A stretch of DNA of 64,000 bases from Palsa-506 sp963709075 (GTDB lineage Bacteria; Actinomycetota; Actinomycetes; Streptosporangiales; Streptosporangiaceae): positions 1,053,647 through 1,117,646 of the forward strand of contig CAVPUY010000005.1 in NCBI GenBank assembly GCA_963709075.1, read 5' to 3'. Position numbers and translations under genes: made by a program. This document shows, in pieces, positions 42,959 through 52,001 of the stretch; within the stretch, counting starts at the first letter, position 1; the number at the start of each line of letters is the position of its first letter. The notes below the pieces were generated by a model. The model did no database searches, was not told where the DNA came from, and was given only the letters and a program-made list of their open reading frames with translations.

Positions 42959-45420
42959 ATGGGATCGGTATGGCTGAGCCTGCGCGCCGACGTACGGCTG
43001 CGATGGCGGGCGTGGCTTGCTCTCGCTGCGCTGCTTGGCCTGGTTGGCGGCATCGCGCTGACGGCCGCGGCCGGAGCGCGGCGCACCGACACTGCCTATC
43101 CCCGTTTCCTGCTCCGCAGCCATGCCGCGGATCTCCTGGTGACCCCGACGTTGTCCGGATTCCACGGCTATTTCCGAGCCGTTAGCGGCCTTCCGCAGGT
43201 GGCGGTGTCGGATTCAGCGGCATTCCTGCAGATGTCGTTGCCCGGCCCGGGCGCCTCGCCCTTCTCCGACATGGTGGCCGAGGCGAGCCCCGCCGGCAGC
43301 GAAGGCACTGCGATCGACCGGGTCAAGGTTCAGGCTGGCAGCATCTTCAACCCGGCTGACCCGCACGCGGTCATGATCAGCCAGCAGCTGGCAGCCCGGG
43401 TGCACCTGCAGCCTGGCGGCGTACTCCACCTGGTCGGATACCGGCAACGGGGCGGCGGCCCCGCCAGCGGGCGCACGGTGCGGCTGGCATTCCGGGTGTC
43501 GGCGATCGTGGTCTTCGACGATGAGATCGTGCCAGCCACCACCGAACTCGCGGAACCTCGGGTACTGCTGAGCCCGGCCTTCGCCCGCACCCGGCAAGCA
43601 AAGTCGTTCAATCCTGCCGGCGGCGCCAGCTACGTAGTGCTCCGGCCCGGAGCCGACGCCGCCGCGTTCACCCGCCGGGCCACGGCCCTGGCCGCCCGGT
43701 ACCGGGTGGGGAACGTCCAGGTCGTCCATCTGGCCACCGAGTACGGGGCGACCGAGCGTGCCATCCGGCCGCAGGCGGCCGCCCTGGCGATCTTCGCCGC
43801 GCTCGCGGGCCTGATCGCACTGGCCATCACCGCTCAGTTGCTGAGCCGCCAGCTCGTCCTGGACTCAGCCGAATTCCCCATCCTGCGCGCCCTCGGCATG
43901 GGCCGGTCTCGCCTTGCGGCGCTCTGCCTGGCCAGGGTGGCGATAGTGACTACAGCTGGGCCGTGGCCGCCGTTGGAGTTGCCATCGCGGCGTCTCCGCT
44001 GATGCCCATCGGACCGGCCCGGCTGGCCGAGCCCAGCCCCGGAGTGGAAATCAACCTGGCCATCCTCGCCGCCGGGTTCGTCCTCATCGCCGCGATGCCG
44101 CTGCTGGTGGTGGCGCCCGCAGCGCTGCGGGCAGCCACCCGGGCGAAGGTCGCGCCCGGGCTGGCCGAGCCGGCTGCGGCCGTGCGCCCCTCCCGGCTGG
44201 GCCCTGCGCTCGGGCTGGCCGGCTCCGTGCCGGGCAGCCTCGGGGTACGGATGGCGTTCGAGCCAGGTCACGGGCGAACAGCGGTCCCGGTACGCAGCGC
44301 CATCGCCGGGACGAGCGTGGCGGTGGCGGCGGTCGTAGCGGCCATGATCTTCGGCGCCAGCTTCCTCGGGCTGGTCGGCACACCGCACTTGTACGGGCAG
44401 AACTGGGCCCAGCAGCTGGACCTGCAGGTCGGCGCCGTGCCGGTCGCCGCAGGGGCAAAGGTTCTTGGGGGAATCCCAGGGCTGACCGAGTATGCGGGCG
44501 GTAACTACGGGCAGGTCAGCGTCGCTACACCGGGCAGCCGCTGCGGCACGGCCGTGCCGGCGATCGGCCTCGACCAGCTGCACGGGAACGGATTCCTGAC
44601 CCTGCTCGCGGGCAGAGCCCCGGCCGGGCCGCATGAGATCACCCTCGGCCCCCTCACCCTCCGTGAGCTGGGCCTGCGTATCGGGCAGCGGGTGGAGGTC
44701 GGCGCGAACGACCGGATGACCCCGATGCGCATCGTGGGCTCGGCGATCTTCGCAGCGTTCAGCGTGGGCGGCGGCAATGGCACCGACCTGGGAAACGGCG
44801 CTGCGGTCTCGGCCTCGGTGCTGTCCCAGCCAAATCCCCCGTTCTGCGCCGGGCACGCGACCTGCTACAACTTCTTCCTCCTCCGGTACCGGCCGGGCAC
44901 CGATCTGCGGGCCGCCGCGGGCCGCCTGGAGGCTGCCGTCACCCGCGCCCACTGCCCGAAGGGCCTATGCCGGGTTAACACCGACCAGCGGCCCAGCAAC
45001 ATCAAAGACTATGCGCAGGTGAGGGACACCCCGCTTGTCCTGGGCGCCGTCCTCGCGCTGCTGGCAGTCGGCACGCTCACGCACGCACTGCTCACCAGCG
45101 TGCACCGCCGCCGCCGCGACCTCGCGGTGCTCAAGACCCTCGGGCTCCTCAGGTCACAGATGCTGCGGGTTGTGTCCTGGGAAGCCAGCGCCCTGGCGGC
45201 GGTGGCCCTGCTCGCCGGGCTGCCGCTCGGCGTGGTGGCCGGCCGCTGGGCCTGGGCCTTGTTCGCGGCGTCGGCCGGGGCCGGGGGCAACGCCGACATC
45301 CCGGTACCCATCGTGCTGGCCACCATCCCGGTAACGCTGCTGCTCGCCAACACCATTGCAGCGGGACCGGGATGGGCCGCAGCCCGTATCCGTCCCGCAG
45401 CAGTCCTGCGAAGTAAGTAA
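42959..45420 (+). pseudogene. FtsX-like ABC permease, single frameshift
   Basis: About 820 aa when repaired. Four-TM MacB/FtsX architecture duplicated: N-terminal TM (WLALAALLGLVGGIALTAAAGARRTDTAYPRF), extracytoplasmic domain, three TM, second unit with LGAVLALLAVGTLTHALLTSVHRRRRDLAVLKTLGLLRSQ, the FtsX signature. The frame breaks at GGG 43958-43960, where one missing base separates LCLARVAIVT from AVAAVGVAIAASPLMP. No ATPase partner adjacent. No good ribosome site at 42959. Confidence 0.8.
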
Positions 45421-45501
45421 CCCATGAGACCCGTGTATCTTGTCCTCCGCGCCAATCAGCGGCTTCGGTAGCTGCCGGGTGCCAGAAGTCTGCCTGGCCG
45501 A

Positions 45502-45625
45502 CGATGCTAGCCGCCGACTTCTTCCACGTTGACTGTGCGGTGACCCGGACCGAGGTTACCGATCGGATGCTGATCTTCGGCGAACGACATCTGTCTGCGC
45601 CAGCCGCCAAGGGCGCTGATCAAAG
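45502..45625 (+). pseudogene. Integrase-core (rve) transposase remnant
   Basis: MLAADFFHVDCAVT matches the start of the RNase-H catalytic core (Asp-containing strand), immediately joined to RTEVTDRMLIFGERHL, which belongs near the C-terminus of the same kind of transposase. About 150 residues between are missing. A downstream frame to 45732 (TEEIESYCGVDSARARL) resembles the tail of another, unrelated protein. Debris. Confidence 0.5.
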
Positions 45626-45798
45626 CAGTCACAGAAGAAATCGAAAGCTACTGCGGCGTCGACTCCGCCCGCGCCCGGCTCATCGGTGACCCCGTGGATC
45701 CTGAACTCGTCGTCACGGTGACTCCCCTGTGATCCTCGCGCTGCGGCGACGGTCCGCTAGCCGCCGAGCGCGAGGCGCGGCGGGCTGACCTTCCTGGG

Positions 45799-47475
45799 TC
45801 AGAGCCGGCCGCGGAAGCGGTCTCGCCAGGGGCGGCCGTCCGGGTCGTAGACCATCCGGTACAGCGGGGCCGCCCATAGCCGTGCCGCAGTCGTCGGGTT
45901 GCGATTCCGGTGCGGCAGCACCCGTCCGGGGGGTCTCGGTCCAGAGCTGCCACCTTCGTGCCATGCGGCGAGCTGTTCGGCCTGCCGCCGGAACGCCGCA
46001 AAGGCCTCCCGCGGATCCAGGAGATCCTCCATGTCGTCTGCGTCGCGGTCGAGGTGCTCGCGCCAAAGCCGGAGCCGGAGATCCCGGGCGAACGTCCGCG
46101 CTCCGTCCCCGAGACCAGCAGGATCACGGGGCTCCCGGGCGTCCAGTTCCGCGTCGAGCACCGCGATCGACAACTCGCTGTCGTGACTCCATGACCTCCG
46201 GTTGAGGTTGTCCGACCCGACCATTGCCCACACGTCGTCGATGACCACGGCTTTGGCGTGCACGTACACCGGTGTTCCCTGATGGTTCTCCAGGTCATAT
46301 ACGGCGAAACGCTCGCCACCTGCGGCGGTGCAGGCACGGACCACGTCGCGCCGGCCCAGCACGCCGGGCATCTGGGTAATCGCGCCGTCGCTGTCTGGGT
46401 AGCGGGGCACGACCGCGATGACGCGCAGGTCGGGCTTGTCCCGCAGGGCCGACGCGATAATGTCGGCGACCGGGCGCGACCACAGGTACTGGTCCTCCAG
46501 GTAGATGAGGCGACGTGCCCGCGCGAATGCCTTCTGGTACGCGTGCGCGATGCTCCGCTCGCCGTGCGGCGCGAACGGGTAGCGGCGAAGCCGGGCCGGA
46601 TAGGTGCGCAGCGCCTGCACTGCATGCGGGCCCCGCCGGGTCTCGTCGGCGGCCAGCGGCTCCGGCAGCGGACGGCTCGTCATCGCCCCCATGTGGTAGG
46701 CGCGGTCGTAAAGCTGGCGGACCGGACTGGGCAAGTCGAGGACGCTGCTGCCGTACCAGCGCTCCCGGAAAGTGTGCTCAAGGTCGTGCACGGCCGGACC
46801 GCGCACCTCGGCCTGTATGTCATGCCACGGCGGCCGCGGGCCATAGGCGTCAGGGAACTCCATCACCTGCGGATCACCGGCATGGCCGGAGTCGTCATTG
46901 CGGCCGTAGCCGAGGTCGATACCGCCGACGAACGCGACGTCGCGCGCAGGAGAGCCAGGATGACGCACCACGACCAGCTTCTGATGATGGCTCCCCGCCC
47001 GCCGTGTGCGGGCATCGAGCAGCACCTGCCCCCCTTCGTCGTCGATCTGCCGGACGAACTCCGCATTGGCCTTCTCCGACTGCTTGAGCAGCTTGGGATG
47101 CGAGCGCCACAGCAAGCCGAAGACCAGGACTTCCCGGCGCGCGGCCAGGCCGAGAATCTCCCCGACCTCTGACCCCGGGCCGTCGAGGCGCTCGTCCAGA
47201 TCCCCCCGGAAGTCCAGGAAGTACACCTGATCCCCCGACTCAGCCGCTCTGAGCTCGGCACACAGCCGGGCGAAATACCTGCGCCCGTCCACCAGCGGCA
47301 GGACCAGATTCCCCGTGGTGAATACCCTGAGATCAGTAGCCGAATTGCCACGATCGCCCTCGGCGAGGAACCACGACGCGATAGCCGGATCATCTGCCGC
47401 GTAATCAGGAGCATCCTGCTCGAGCGGGTCATCCAGCGAGTCGGCCGCATCTGAACGCATGTCCGGATTGTGCAC
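45799..47475 (-). CDS. Phospholipase D-superfamily protein
   Basis: 558 aa, start 47475 (or 47460). Two HKD motifs: SHHQKLVVVRHP...FVGGIDLGYGRNDD (residues 160-200) and VHAKAVVIDDVWAMVGSDNLNRRS (405-430). No signal peptide, so it acts in the cytosol or on the inner leaflet. Could be a cardiolipin synthase-like or phosphatidyl hydrolase. Sits on the mobile module 3. Confidence 0.85.
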   Translation of the reverse strand: MHNPDMRSDAADSLDDPLEQDAPDYAADDPAIASWFLAEGDRGNSATDLRVFTTGNLVLPLVDGRRYFARLCAELRAAESGDQVYFLDFRGDLDERLDGPGSEVGEILGLAARREVLVFGLLWRSHPKLLKQSEKANAEFVRQIDDEGGQVLLDARTRRAGSHHQKLVVVRHPGSPARDVAFVGGIDLGYGRNDDSGHAGDPQVMEFPDAYGPRPPWHDIQAEVRGPAVHDLEHTFRERWYGSSVLDLPSPVRQLYDRAYHMGAMTSRPLPEPLAADETRRGPHAVQALRTYPARLRRYPFAPHGERSIAHAYQKAFARARRLIYLEDQYLWSRPVADIIASALRDKPDLRVIAVVPRYPDSDGAITQMPGVLGRRDVVRACTAAGGERFAVYDLENHQGTPVYVHAKAVVIDDVWAMVGSDNLNRRSWSHDSELSIAVLDAELDAREPRDPAGLGDGARTFARDLRLRLWREHLDRDADDMEDLLDPREAFAAFRRQAEQLAAWHEGGSSGPRPPGRVLPHRNRNPTTAARLWAAPLYRMVYDPDGRPWRDRFRGRL

Positions 47476-47591
47476 CCTCCGGATCGCCGGCGCCCGCTTT
47501 TCGCCTGCACCCGCCTAGGCGTCACAGGACCCATCCATTACCGCGGATCCGCGCAGCCCTCCCGCGCCAGTCGCAGGCACGTCGCAGCAGG

Positions 47592-48326
47592 TCACGCTGC
47601 CCGTCGGGGGCATCGCTGATCGCGGCGCGGAATTCGGCGGAATCCCGGGAACCGGGTGCCGGCCTGGCGGGCGCTGACTTGCGCGTCGGTCAGCTGCCAC
47701 GGCCGGCTCCCTGGCTCGATCCGCTGCGGAACCAGGACCTGGGAACCACCCACGTCGTAGGCAGCCACCGTAACCAGGTCGATGTCGATCTTGTCGCTGA
47801 TGGACTGCAGATAGCCGACCACCTGCACCAGCTCATCCGGGGCACTATCAAGGACAATCACCAGGCGGAAGCTCCCATCAGCGAGGCTGCGAGCAAGCCC
47901 GTCCCGGAACACCGACGGGTCCACCTCATGCTCCTGGTCACCAGCCTCGACCATCGCGACCACCGATCCGCCCTCGCCCAGGCGATTGCCCAGCACCTGC
48001 GACTCGAGCTGACCAGGATCAAGGCCCTGCAGGTACCCGGCATAGGAAAGGACCTGCGCTACCACAGCCCGGCGAGCTTCGGCATTGCCAGCCAGCTTCA
48101 TCTCGATGATCACCAGGCGCCCGGACGATTCCACGGCGAGCAGGTCAGCATAGCCCCCGCCGAGCCGCACCTCCCGGCCCAGCACGGTCAGCCGCGGCGA
48201 CCCCGCCAGCGGCAGCATCTGCGGCGCCCGCTCAACAAGATCATGCAACGCCGCTTCGGCAGGAAAGCCCGCCAGTGCCAGGGGCCGCCACAGCCCGCCC
48301 GGATCAGCCGCCCAGATGACACTCAC
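47592..48326 (-). CDS. PD-(D/E)XK nuclease-like protein
   Basis: 244 aa, GTG start. The segment GGYADLLAVESSGRLVIIEMKLAGNAEARRAVVAQVLSYAGYLQGLD has the Asp, E-x-K and following helix of a PD-(D/E)XK core, as in NucS-like and VRR-like enzymes. C-terminal half unknown, ending in a basic tail. Might repair or restrict DNA; substrate not predictable. Confidence 0.6.
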   Translation of the reverse strand: MSVIWAADPGGLWRPLALAGFPAEAALHDLVERAPQMLPLAGSPRLTVLGREVRLGGGYADLLAVESSGRLVIIEMKLAGNAEARRAVVAQVLSYAGYLQGLDPGQLESQVLGNRLGEGGSVVAMVEAGDQEHEVDPSVFRDGLARSLADGSFRLVIVLDSAPDELVQVVGYLQSISDKIDIDLVTVAAYDVGGSQVLVPQRIEPGSRPWQLTDAQVSARQAGTRFPGFRRIPRRDQRCPRRAA

Positions 48327-48557
48327 GAACCGACGCTAGCGCGCCACGCCGCGCTGCACGGCCCAGCGCGGACACCGGCCAAAATCGCAAAGCCACCCGT
48401 GCCGGTGAGCGCGCCGGTCCTATGCAGGCCCACGCCAGAATCATGCCGCTCAAGCGTCCTCTGCCCCCCAGAGCAAGGCCGGACGAGCCCAACGGCCGCC
48501 GGATGCTGGCCTCACCATGGCTAGGCGCTGGTCAGGCGGTCTGTCAGCCGGGCCTGG

Positions 48558-48824
48558 ATGGTCACCGAGCCCGCTCAACTCCGCCATCTCCCCGCGAACA
48601 GCGCCAAAGAATGCGCCGCGCTCACCCGCCCGCCCGAGGCGGACCGGCAGACCCGGGTCCTGTACCAGACCCTGATCCGGCTCGGCCAGCAGATCGCAGA
48701 CCTAGCCGCCGCCGGACTCGAGGCGCGGATCGCCGACATCGTCGAGGACATGTCCCCCGACCTGGTCGCCGCCGAGCCCGGATCCGGCGCGGACGGTCAT
48801 GCCACAAACGGGGCACAGCAGTAG
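48558..48824 (+). CDS. Small hypothetical protein
   Basis: 88 aa, helical and acidic (VLYQTLIRLGQQIADLAAAGLEARIADIVEDMSPDLV). Not recognised. Coding-like composition, no clear ribosome site. Confidence 0.4.
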   Translation: MVTEPAQLRHLPANSAKECAALTRPPEADRQTRVLYQTLIRLGQQIADLAAAGLEARIADIVEDMSPDLVAAEPGSGADGHATNGAQQ

Positions 48825-49172
48825 GACATCTATCCGCGGACCGATGCCGGGATGCCGAGCTCCTCCCCGCAGCCGTTCTCTGGCTGTGAAGACCGCACGT
48901 TCCGGCTCCCCGAAAGAGCGGTTGGCTCCCAGATTGGCTCCCCGCCAAATCATCCTTATCGAAAAATACAAGATGAGCTGCCCGGATGTCACCGCGATTG
49001 GGGAAGCGCCTGCCCGCGATGCAAGAGGTCAGCTGGATCCTACGACCGATCCTCGTCATCGCGCTGACCTGCGGATTCGCGTCAAGAATACGAGGAGAGC
49101 CTCTCGAATTTCTGAGCGAATCGCTCTGGCAGATGATCTACACATGTTCGAATTTATGGCTCTGAAGTGGGG
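48825..49172. other. Element end upstream of copy D
   Basis: Contains GTTGGCTCCCAGATTGGCTC at 48920, a variant of the TTGGCTCC doublet that lies on the other side of copies C and D, so copy D is flanked on both sides by related arm repeats. No gene recognised. Confidence 0.45.
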
Positions 49173-49214
49173 TGGAGCTATGGGGATTCGAACCCCAGAC
49201 CTCTTGCATGCCAT
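49173..49214 (-). repeat. tRNA-Ala(GGC) 3'-half, att-like copy D
   Basis: Same 42-nt unit; T-stem TGGGG/CCCCA around TTCGAAT, compensatory to the CGGAG/CTCCG of copies A and C. Marks the right edge of module 3. Confidence 0.8.
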
Positions 49215-49370
49215 ACAAACTCCGCCCGTCGCCACATGTGGCTGTATGTCGCCCTGCGTGGCGCTCACCTGCGCCTTCCGTGGCTGCATGTGGCCTGGCG
49301 TGGCCTGGCGTCGCTGCACGTTGGCTCCCCACTTGGCTCCCCGAGTTCGTTAGCGCCGCTAATCTTCGGA
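49215..49370. repeat. Element-end repeat beside copy D
   Basis: Near-identical partner of 37315-37470 (offset 11,900 bp), with the same CGTGGC spaced repeats and TTGGCTCC doublet. It ends just before the DyP stop codon. Confidence 0.7.
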
Positions 49371-49377
49371 ACTCCAG

Positions 49378-50922
49378 CTACCTGGCCAAGTTGGCGACAA
49401 ATTTGATGGCCGTGATGCTCGGCAGAAACACGTACGCAGCGGCTCTGGTCGTAATGAAGCTCGAGAGACCCGTAACCTCGATCGGCGAGCCTCCATTTGC
49501 CTGCGGTATGACGAAAATGCTCTCTGCTGGCTCCTGGGTGCCGATCAGTGGATCTTTCGACTTTGGGTGAAGCCTGACAGCCCCGGCGAATTCGCTGTCA
49601 TTGACCCACTGTCGCAGCACGAACTCGTATTGGTTTTCGATGTTCGAGTTGATGAAATGAAAGAGCATACCGCGCTCGATTCCATCGTAGGGTTCCCTTG
49701 GATCATAGGTCGGGCCGTATGGCAGACCACGGCGGATGAGCCGATGGGAATTGTTGCTGCCGCCAGGCAGCCCCTGGCCCGCAACTGGTTGATCTCGTGG
49801 ATTGACGCGGCGTATGTGTGCGCCGACAGGACAGTGGATCCCCTTCGGATCTCCCGCACCATCGGCATTTACATACCCGAAATTGTTCAACTGGTCTGGC
49901 GATATTCCTCCCGCGGGACTAGCGGTGTCCGGTGACAGGGCGAGAGGAACGCCGTTGCGCCATCGCCCCAACATCTTTGCGGCCAGCAGCTCGGGATCGA
50001 TCCTGTCTTTATTCGACTGCAAGAAGTCTTCAAATCCCACGACGTCGGTCTCGACCTTCTTGAAGACTGCAAAGCTGCCGTTCAGGCCGAGTTCTAGCGG
50101 CTCGGGTACGTCGTAGTTCTCCGCTTCTTTCCGCAACACGAAGAGCCATGGCTCGCAGGGGCGCTGGTGATCGGGCCGATACTCTTCCGGGCCGCCGCGG
50201 ATGGAGGGCGTAGTGATTCCGTCGGTATATCCGAAGTGAACTTTGGACGTAGGCACGGGTTGACCATTTTGCATCTCCATTAGCGTCATCCCGTCTTGGC
50301 GCCAGATTTCTCGAAAAGCATTTCCTTCGGTAAACCAGGCGCACAGCCCGTCGCTGTATCCGTTCAGCGCTTCCGGGTTGATCGCGTGAAGGGTCATCAG
50401 GACGTGATCGTCCCCTTTTCCAAAGCAGTCGATCCATTTCTGGGGCGCACTTGCTCCGGTATCTCCGATCAGCTCCGCTCGTGGCGCGGCTCCTTCGATG
50501 AACGCACCAAATGATCCGAACGATAGCGTTGGGACGCGTTCCTCTACCTCCAGCGCCACCAATCCGGCCCACGTGATACCGACGTTGAGGCAATAGTCTG
50601 GCTTGCGACGCGGGACGGCCGCGGGATCGTCTCCCGGTCCCGGCGCGAACCCCACGTGCCAGTCCTCGGCAGTGGTGATCTGCGGGACGTCGGATTCGCC
50701 ACCGCTCACGAGCCGTCCGAGTTGCCTGCGCGCTTGTGCCGGAGTTCCTACCGTCAACAAGAAATGCCGCACCATCGGCATTCTGTAACCGCGGAGAACG
50801 AACCCCTGAATGTCAGCGAGGTCGAGCACCGACTCTTCCGCGGTCGCCGAACCGCCAGCGGCCCCCAACGGTTCATGCCGCCTTCGACCAAGCATCCGGC
50901 GAAGAACCCCCGGGCCCTTCAT
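49378..50922 (-). CDS. Dye-decolorizing (DyP-type) peroxidase
   Basis: 514 aa, no signal peptide. Heme-peroxidase signature GYTDGITTP (GxxDG distal Asp), proximal His in GIHCPVGAHIRRVNPRD, distal Arg in HRLIRRG. Longer than bacterial class B enzymes, like class C/D. Base composition is less GC-rich than its neighbours, suggesting transfer. Third in a minus-strand run with the duplicated-domain protein and the sulfatase; oxidation of a shared aromatic substrate is speculation. Confidence 0.88.
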   Translation of the reverse strand: MKGPGVLRRMLGRRRHEPLGAAGGSATAEESVLDLADIQGFVLRGYRMPMVRHFLLTVGTPAQARRQLGRLVSGGESDVPQITTAEDWHVGFAPGPGDDPAAVPRRKPDYCLNVGITWAGLVALEVEERVPTLSFGSFGAFIEGAAPRAELIGDTGASAPQKWIDCFGKGDDHVLMTLHAINPEALNGYSDGLCAWFTEGNAFREIWRQDGMTLMEMQNGQPVPTSKVHFGYTDGITTPSIRGGPEEYRPDHQRPCEPWLFVLRKEAENYDVPEPLELGLNGSFAVFKKVETDVVGFEDFLQSNKDRIDPELLAAKMLGRWRNGVPLALSPDTASPAGGISPDQLNNFGYVNADGAGDPKGIHCPVGAHIRRVNPRDQPVAGQGLPGGSNNSHRLIRRGLPYGPTYDPREPYDGIERGMLFHFINSNIENQYEFVLRQWVNDSEFAGAVRLHPKSKDPLIGTQEPAESIFVIPQANGGSPIEVTGLSSFITTRAAAYVFLPSITAIKFVANLAR

Positions 50923-51006
50923 CGCCGGTGCTCCTTGTGAGTCGTGCTCCCTGACCAGAGCTCAACTCGGAGTTGATTACGGTTCGCGGCCACGTGACGC
51001 CTAGTC

Positions 51007-51861
51007 CTACCCAGCGGTGGCCGATGGTGACTTGCGATCTGTCAGCAGGGCCTTGATGTCTTGAACCGAGAGGCCTGGATAGGCGCTGTAAAACCCGATG
51101 ACCGGATAGTTGTTGTCGAGTCCCCACTGATAGAACGCCTGGGCGTTCTTTTCTACCGGGGTTGGCGGCCCGCCATCGACACGTGGAAACAGAGCATTGA
51201 AGACGAAGGAGGTCTTGTCTGCAAAGTCCTGGAAGTACTTCTTCATATCACCGTCGAAGACTGTGAAGAACCCTATGTGGTTGTGCTCAAAGGGCACCCA
51301 GTGGGCGACATGCAGCGTCCCGATGGAATCCGACGCTTTATGTCCCTTGTCTCCTACAAGGACCCCGGCGACCTGCTTAACGGCGAAGGCTTGCACACGT
51401 GACTTGAAGGACAAGTATGTCATCAAGGTGCCCTGCGAGGTATTGCCGGTGAAGCCCGCCGCACGCGCGCACGCCTTGATGTCCTGAACCGAAGCGTCCT
51501 CGTAAGCAAAGTACGTGTCTAGAGGCTCGCGGACATGCCGCTTCAGCCATTTGGTGACCGTCTCAGGATTATCAGCCACGGGCGTGGGCGGAGGGTTGTC
51601 CACGTATGTGAAGATGGCGTCAAGCACCGGCCCGGCACTCTCCACGAGCCGCTCAATGTGCTCGTCGGTCTCGCCGTCGATGTCCGAAAGGAAGAGAAGC
51701 TTCTCGTCTCCCTCGACCATGAACCGGGAGAAATGCACCGTACCGAGATCGTCCTGCGCTGTCGCGAGATCGGGCATCAGCGGGGACAGCTCTTCGGGTA
51801 GCGCCTTGGCGATGGCAGGACCCTTGATCGGGAAGTCAACGACCAGATGGTTCTGGCTCAT
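51007..51861 (-). CDS. Protein with two copies of an unrecognised ~130-residue domain
   Basis: 284 aa, cytosolic. Half 1 (about 35-165) and half 2 (about 180-275) align: LGTVHFSRFMVEGDEKLLFLSDIDG vs IGTLHVAHWVPFEHNHIGFFTVFDG, FTYVDNPPPTPV vs FPRVDGGPPTPV, and DASVQDIKACARAAGF vs GLSVQDIKALLTDRK. No known catalytic motif; conserved YF(A/S)(Y) and DG turns could be a binding or ferredoxin-like fold. 85 bp upstream of the DyP gene. Composition like DyP, less GC-rich than the sulfatase. Confidence 0.7.
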   Translation of the reverse strand: MSQNHLVVDFPIKGPAIAKALPEELSPLMPDLATAQDDLGTVHFSRFMVEGDEKLLFLSDIDGETDEHIERLVESAGPVLDAIFTYVDNPPPTPVADNPETVTKWLKRHVREPLDTYFAYEDASVQDIKACARAAGFTGNTSQGTLMTYLSFKSRVQAFAVKQVAGVLVGDKGHKASDSIGTLHVAHWVPFEHNHIGFFTVFDGDMKKYFQDFADKTSFVFNALFPRVDGGPPTPVEKNAQAFYQWGLDNNYPVIGFYSAYPGLSVQDIKALLTDRKSPSATAG

Positions 51862-52001
51862 AGCGTTCTCCTTGTCGAGGTAGGTCGCGACAGCTGGGAA
51901 CGAAAGGCCGCCCAGTCGTCAGTATGGAGGTGGAAATGGGTATCCCCCCGAACCGGCTGTAGGAGGAGCCGGGTAAACGAGTAGTTCCCCGGCTCTCGCT
52001 G

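Noticed and set aside
9919..49214. Functional tRNA genes at the four tRNA-like units
   Set aside because: All lack acceptor 5' strand, D-arm and anticodon 5' stem; only 3' halves are present.
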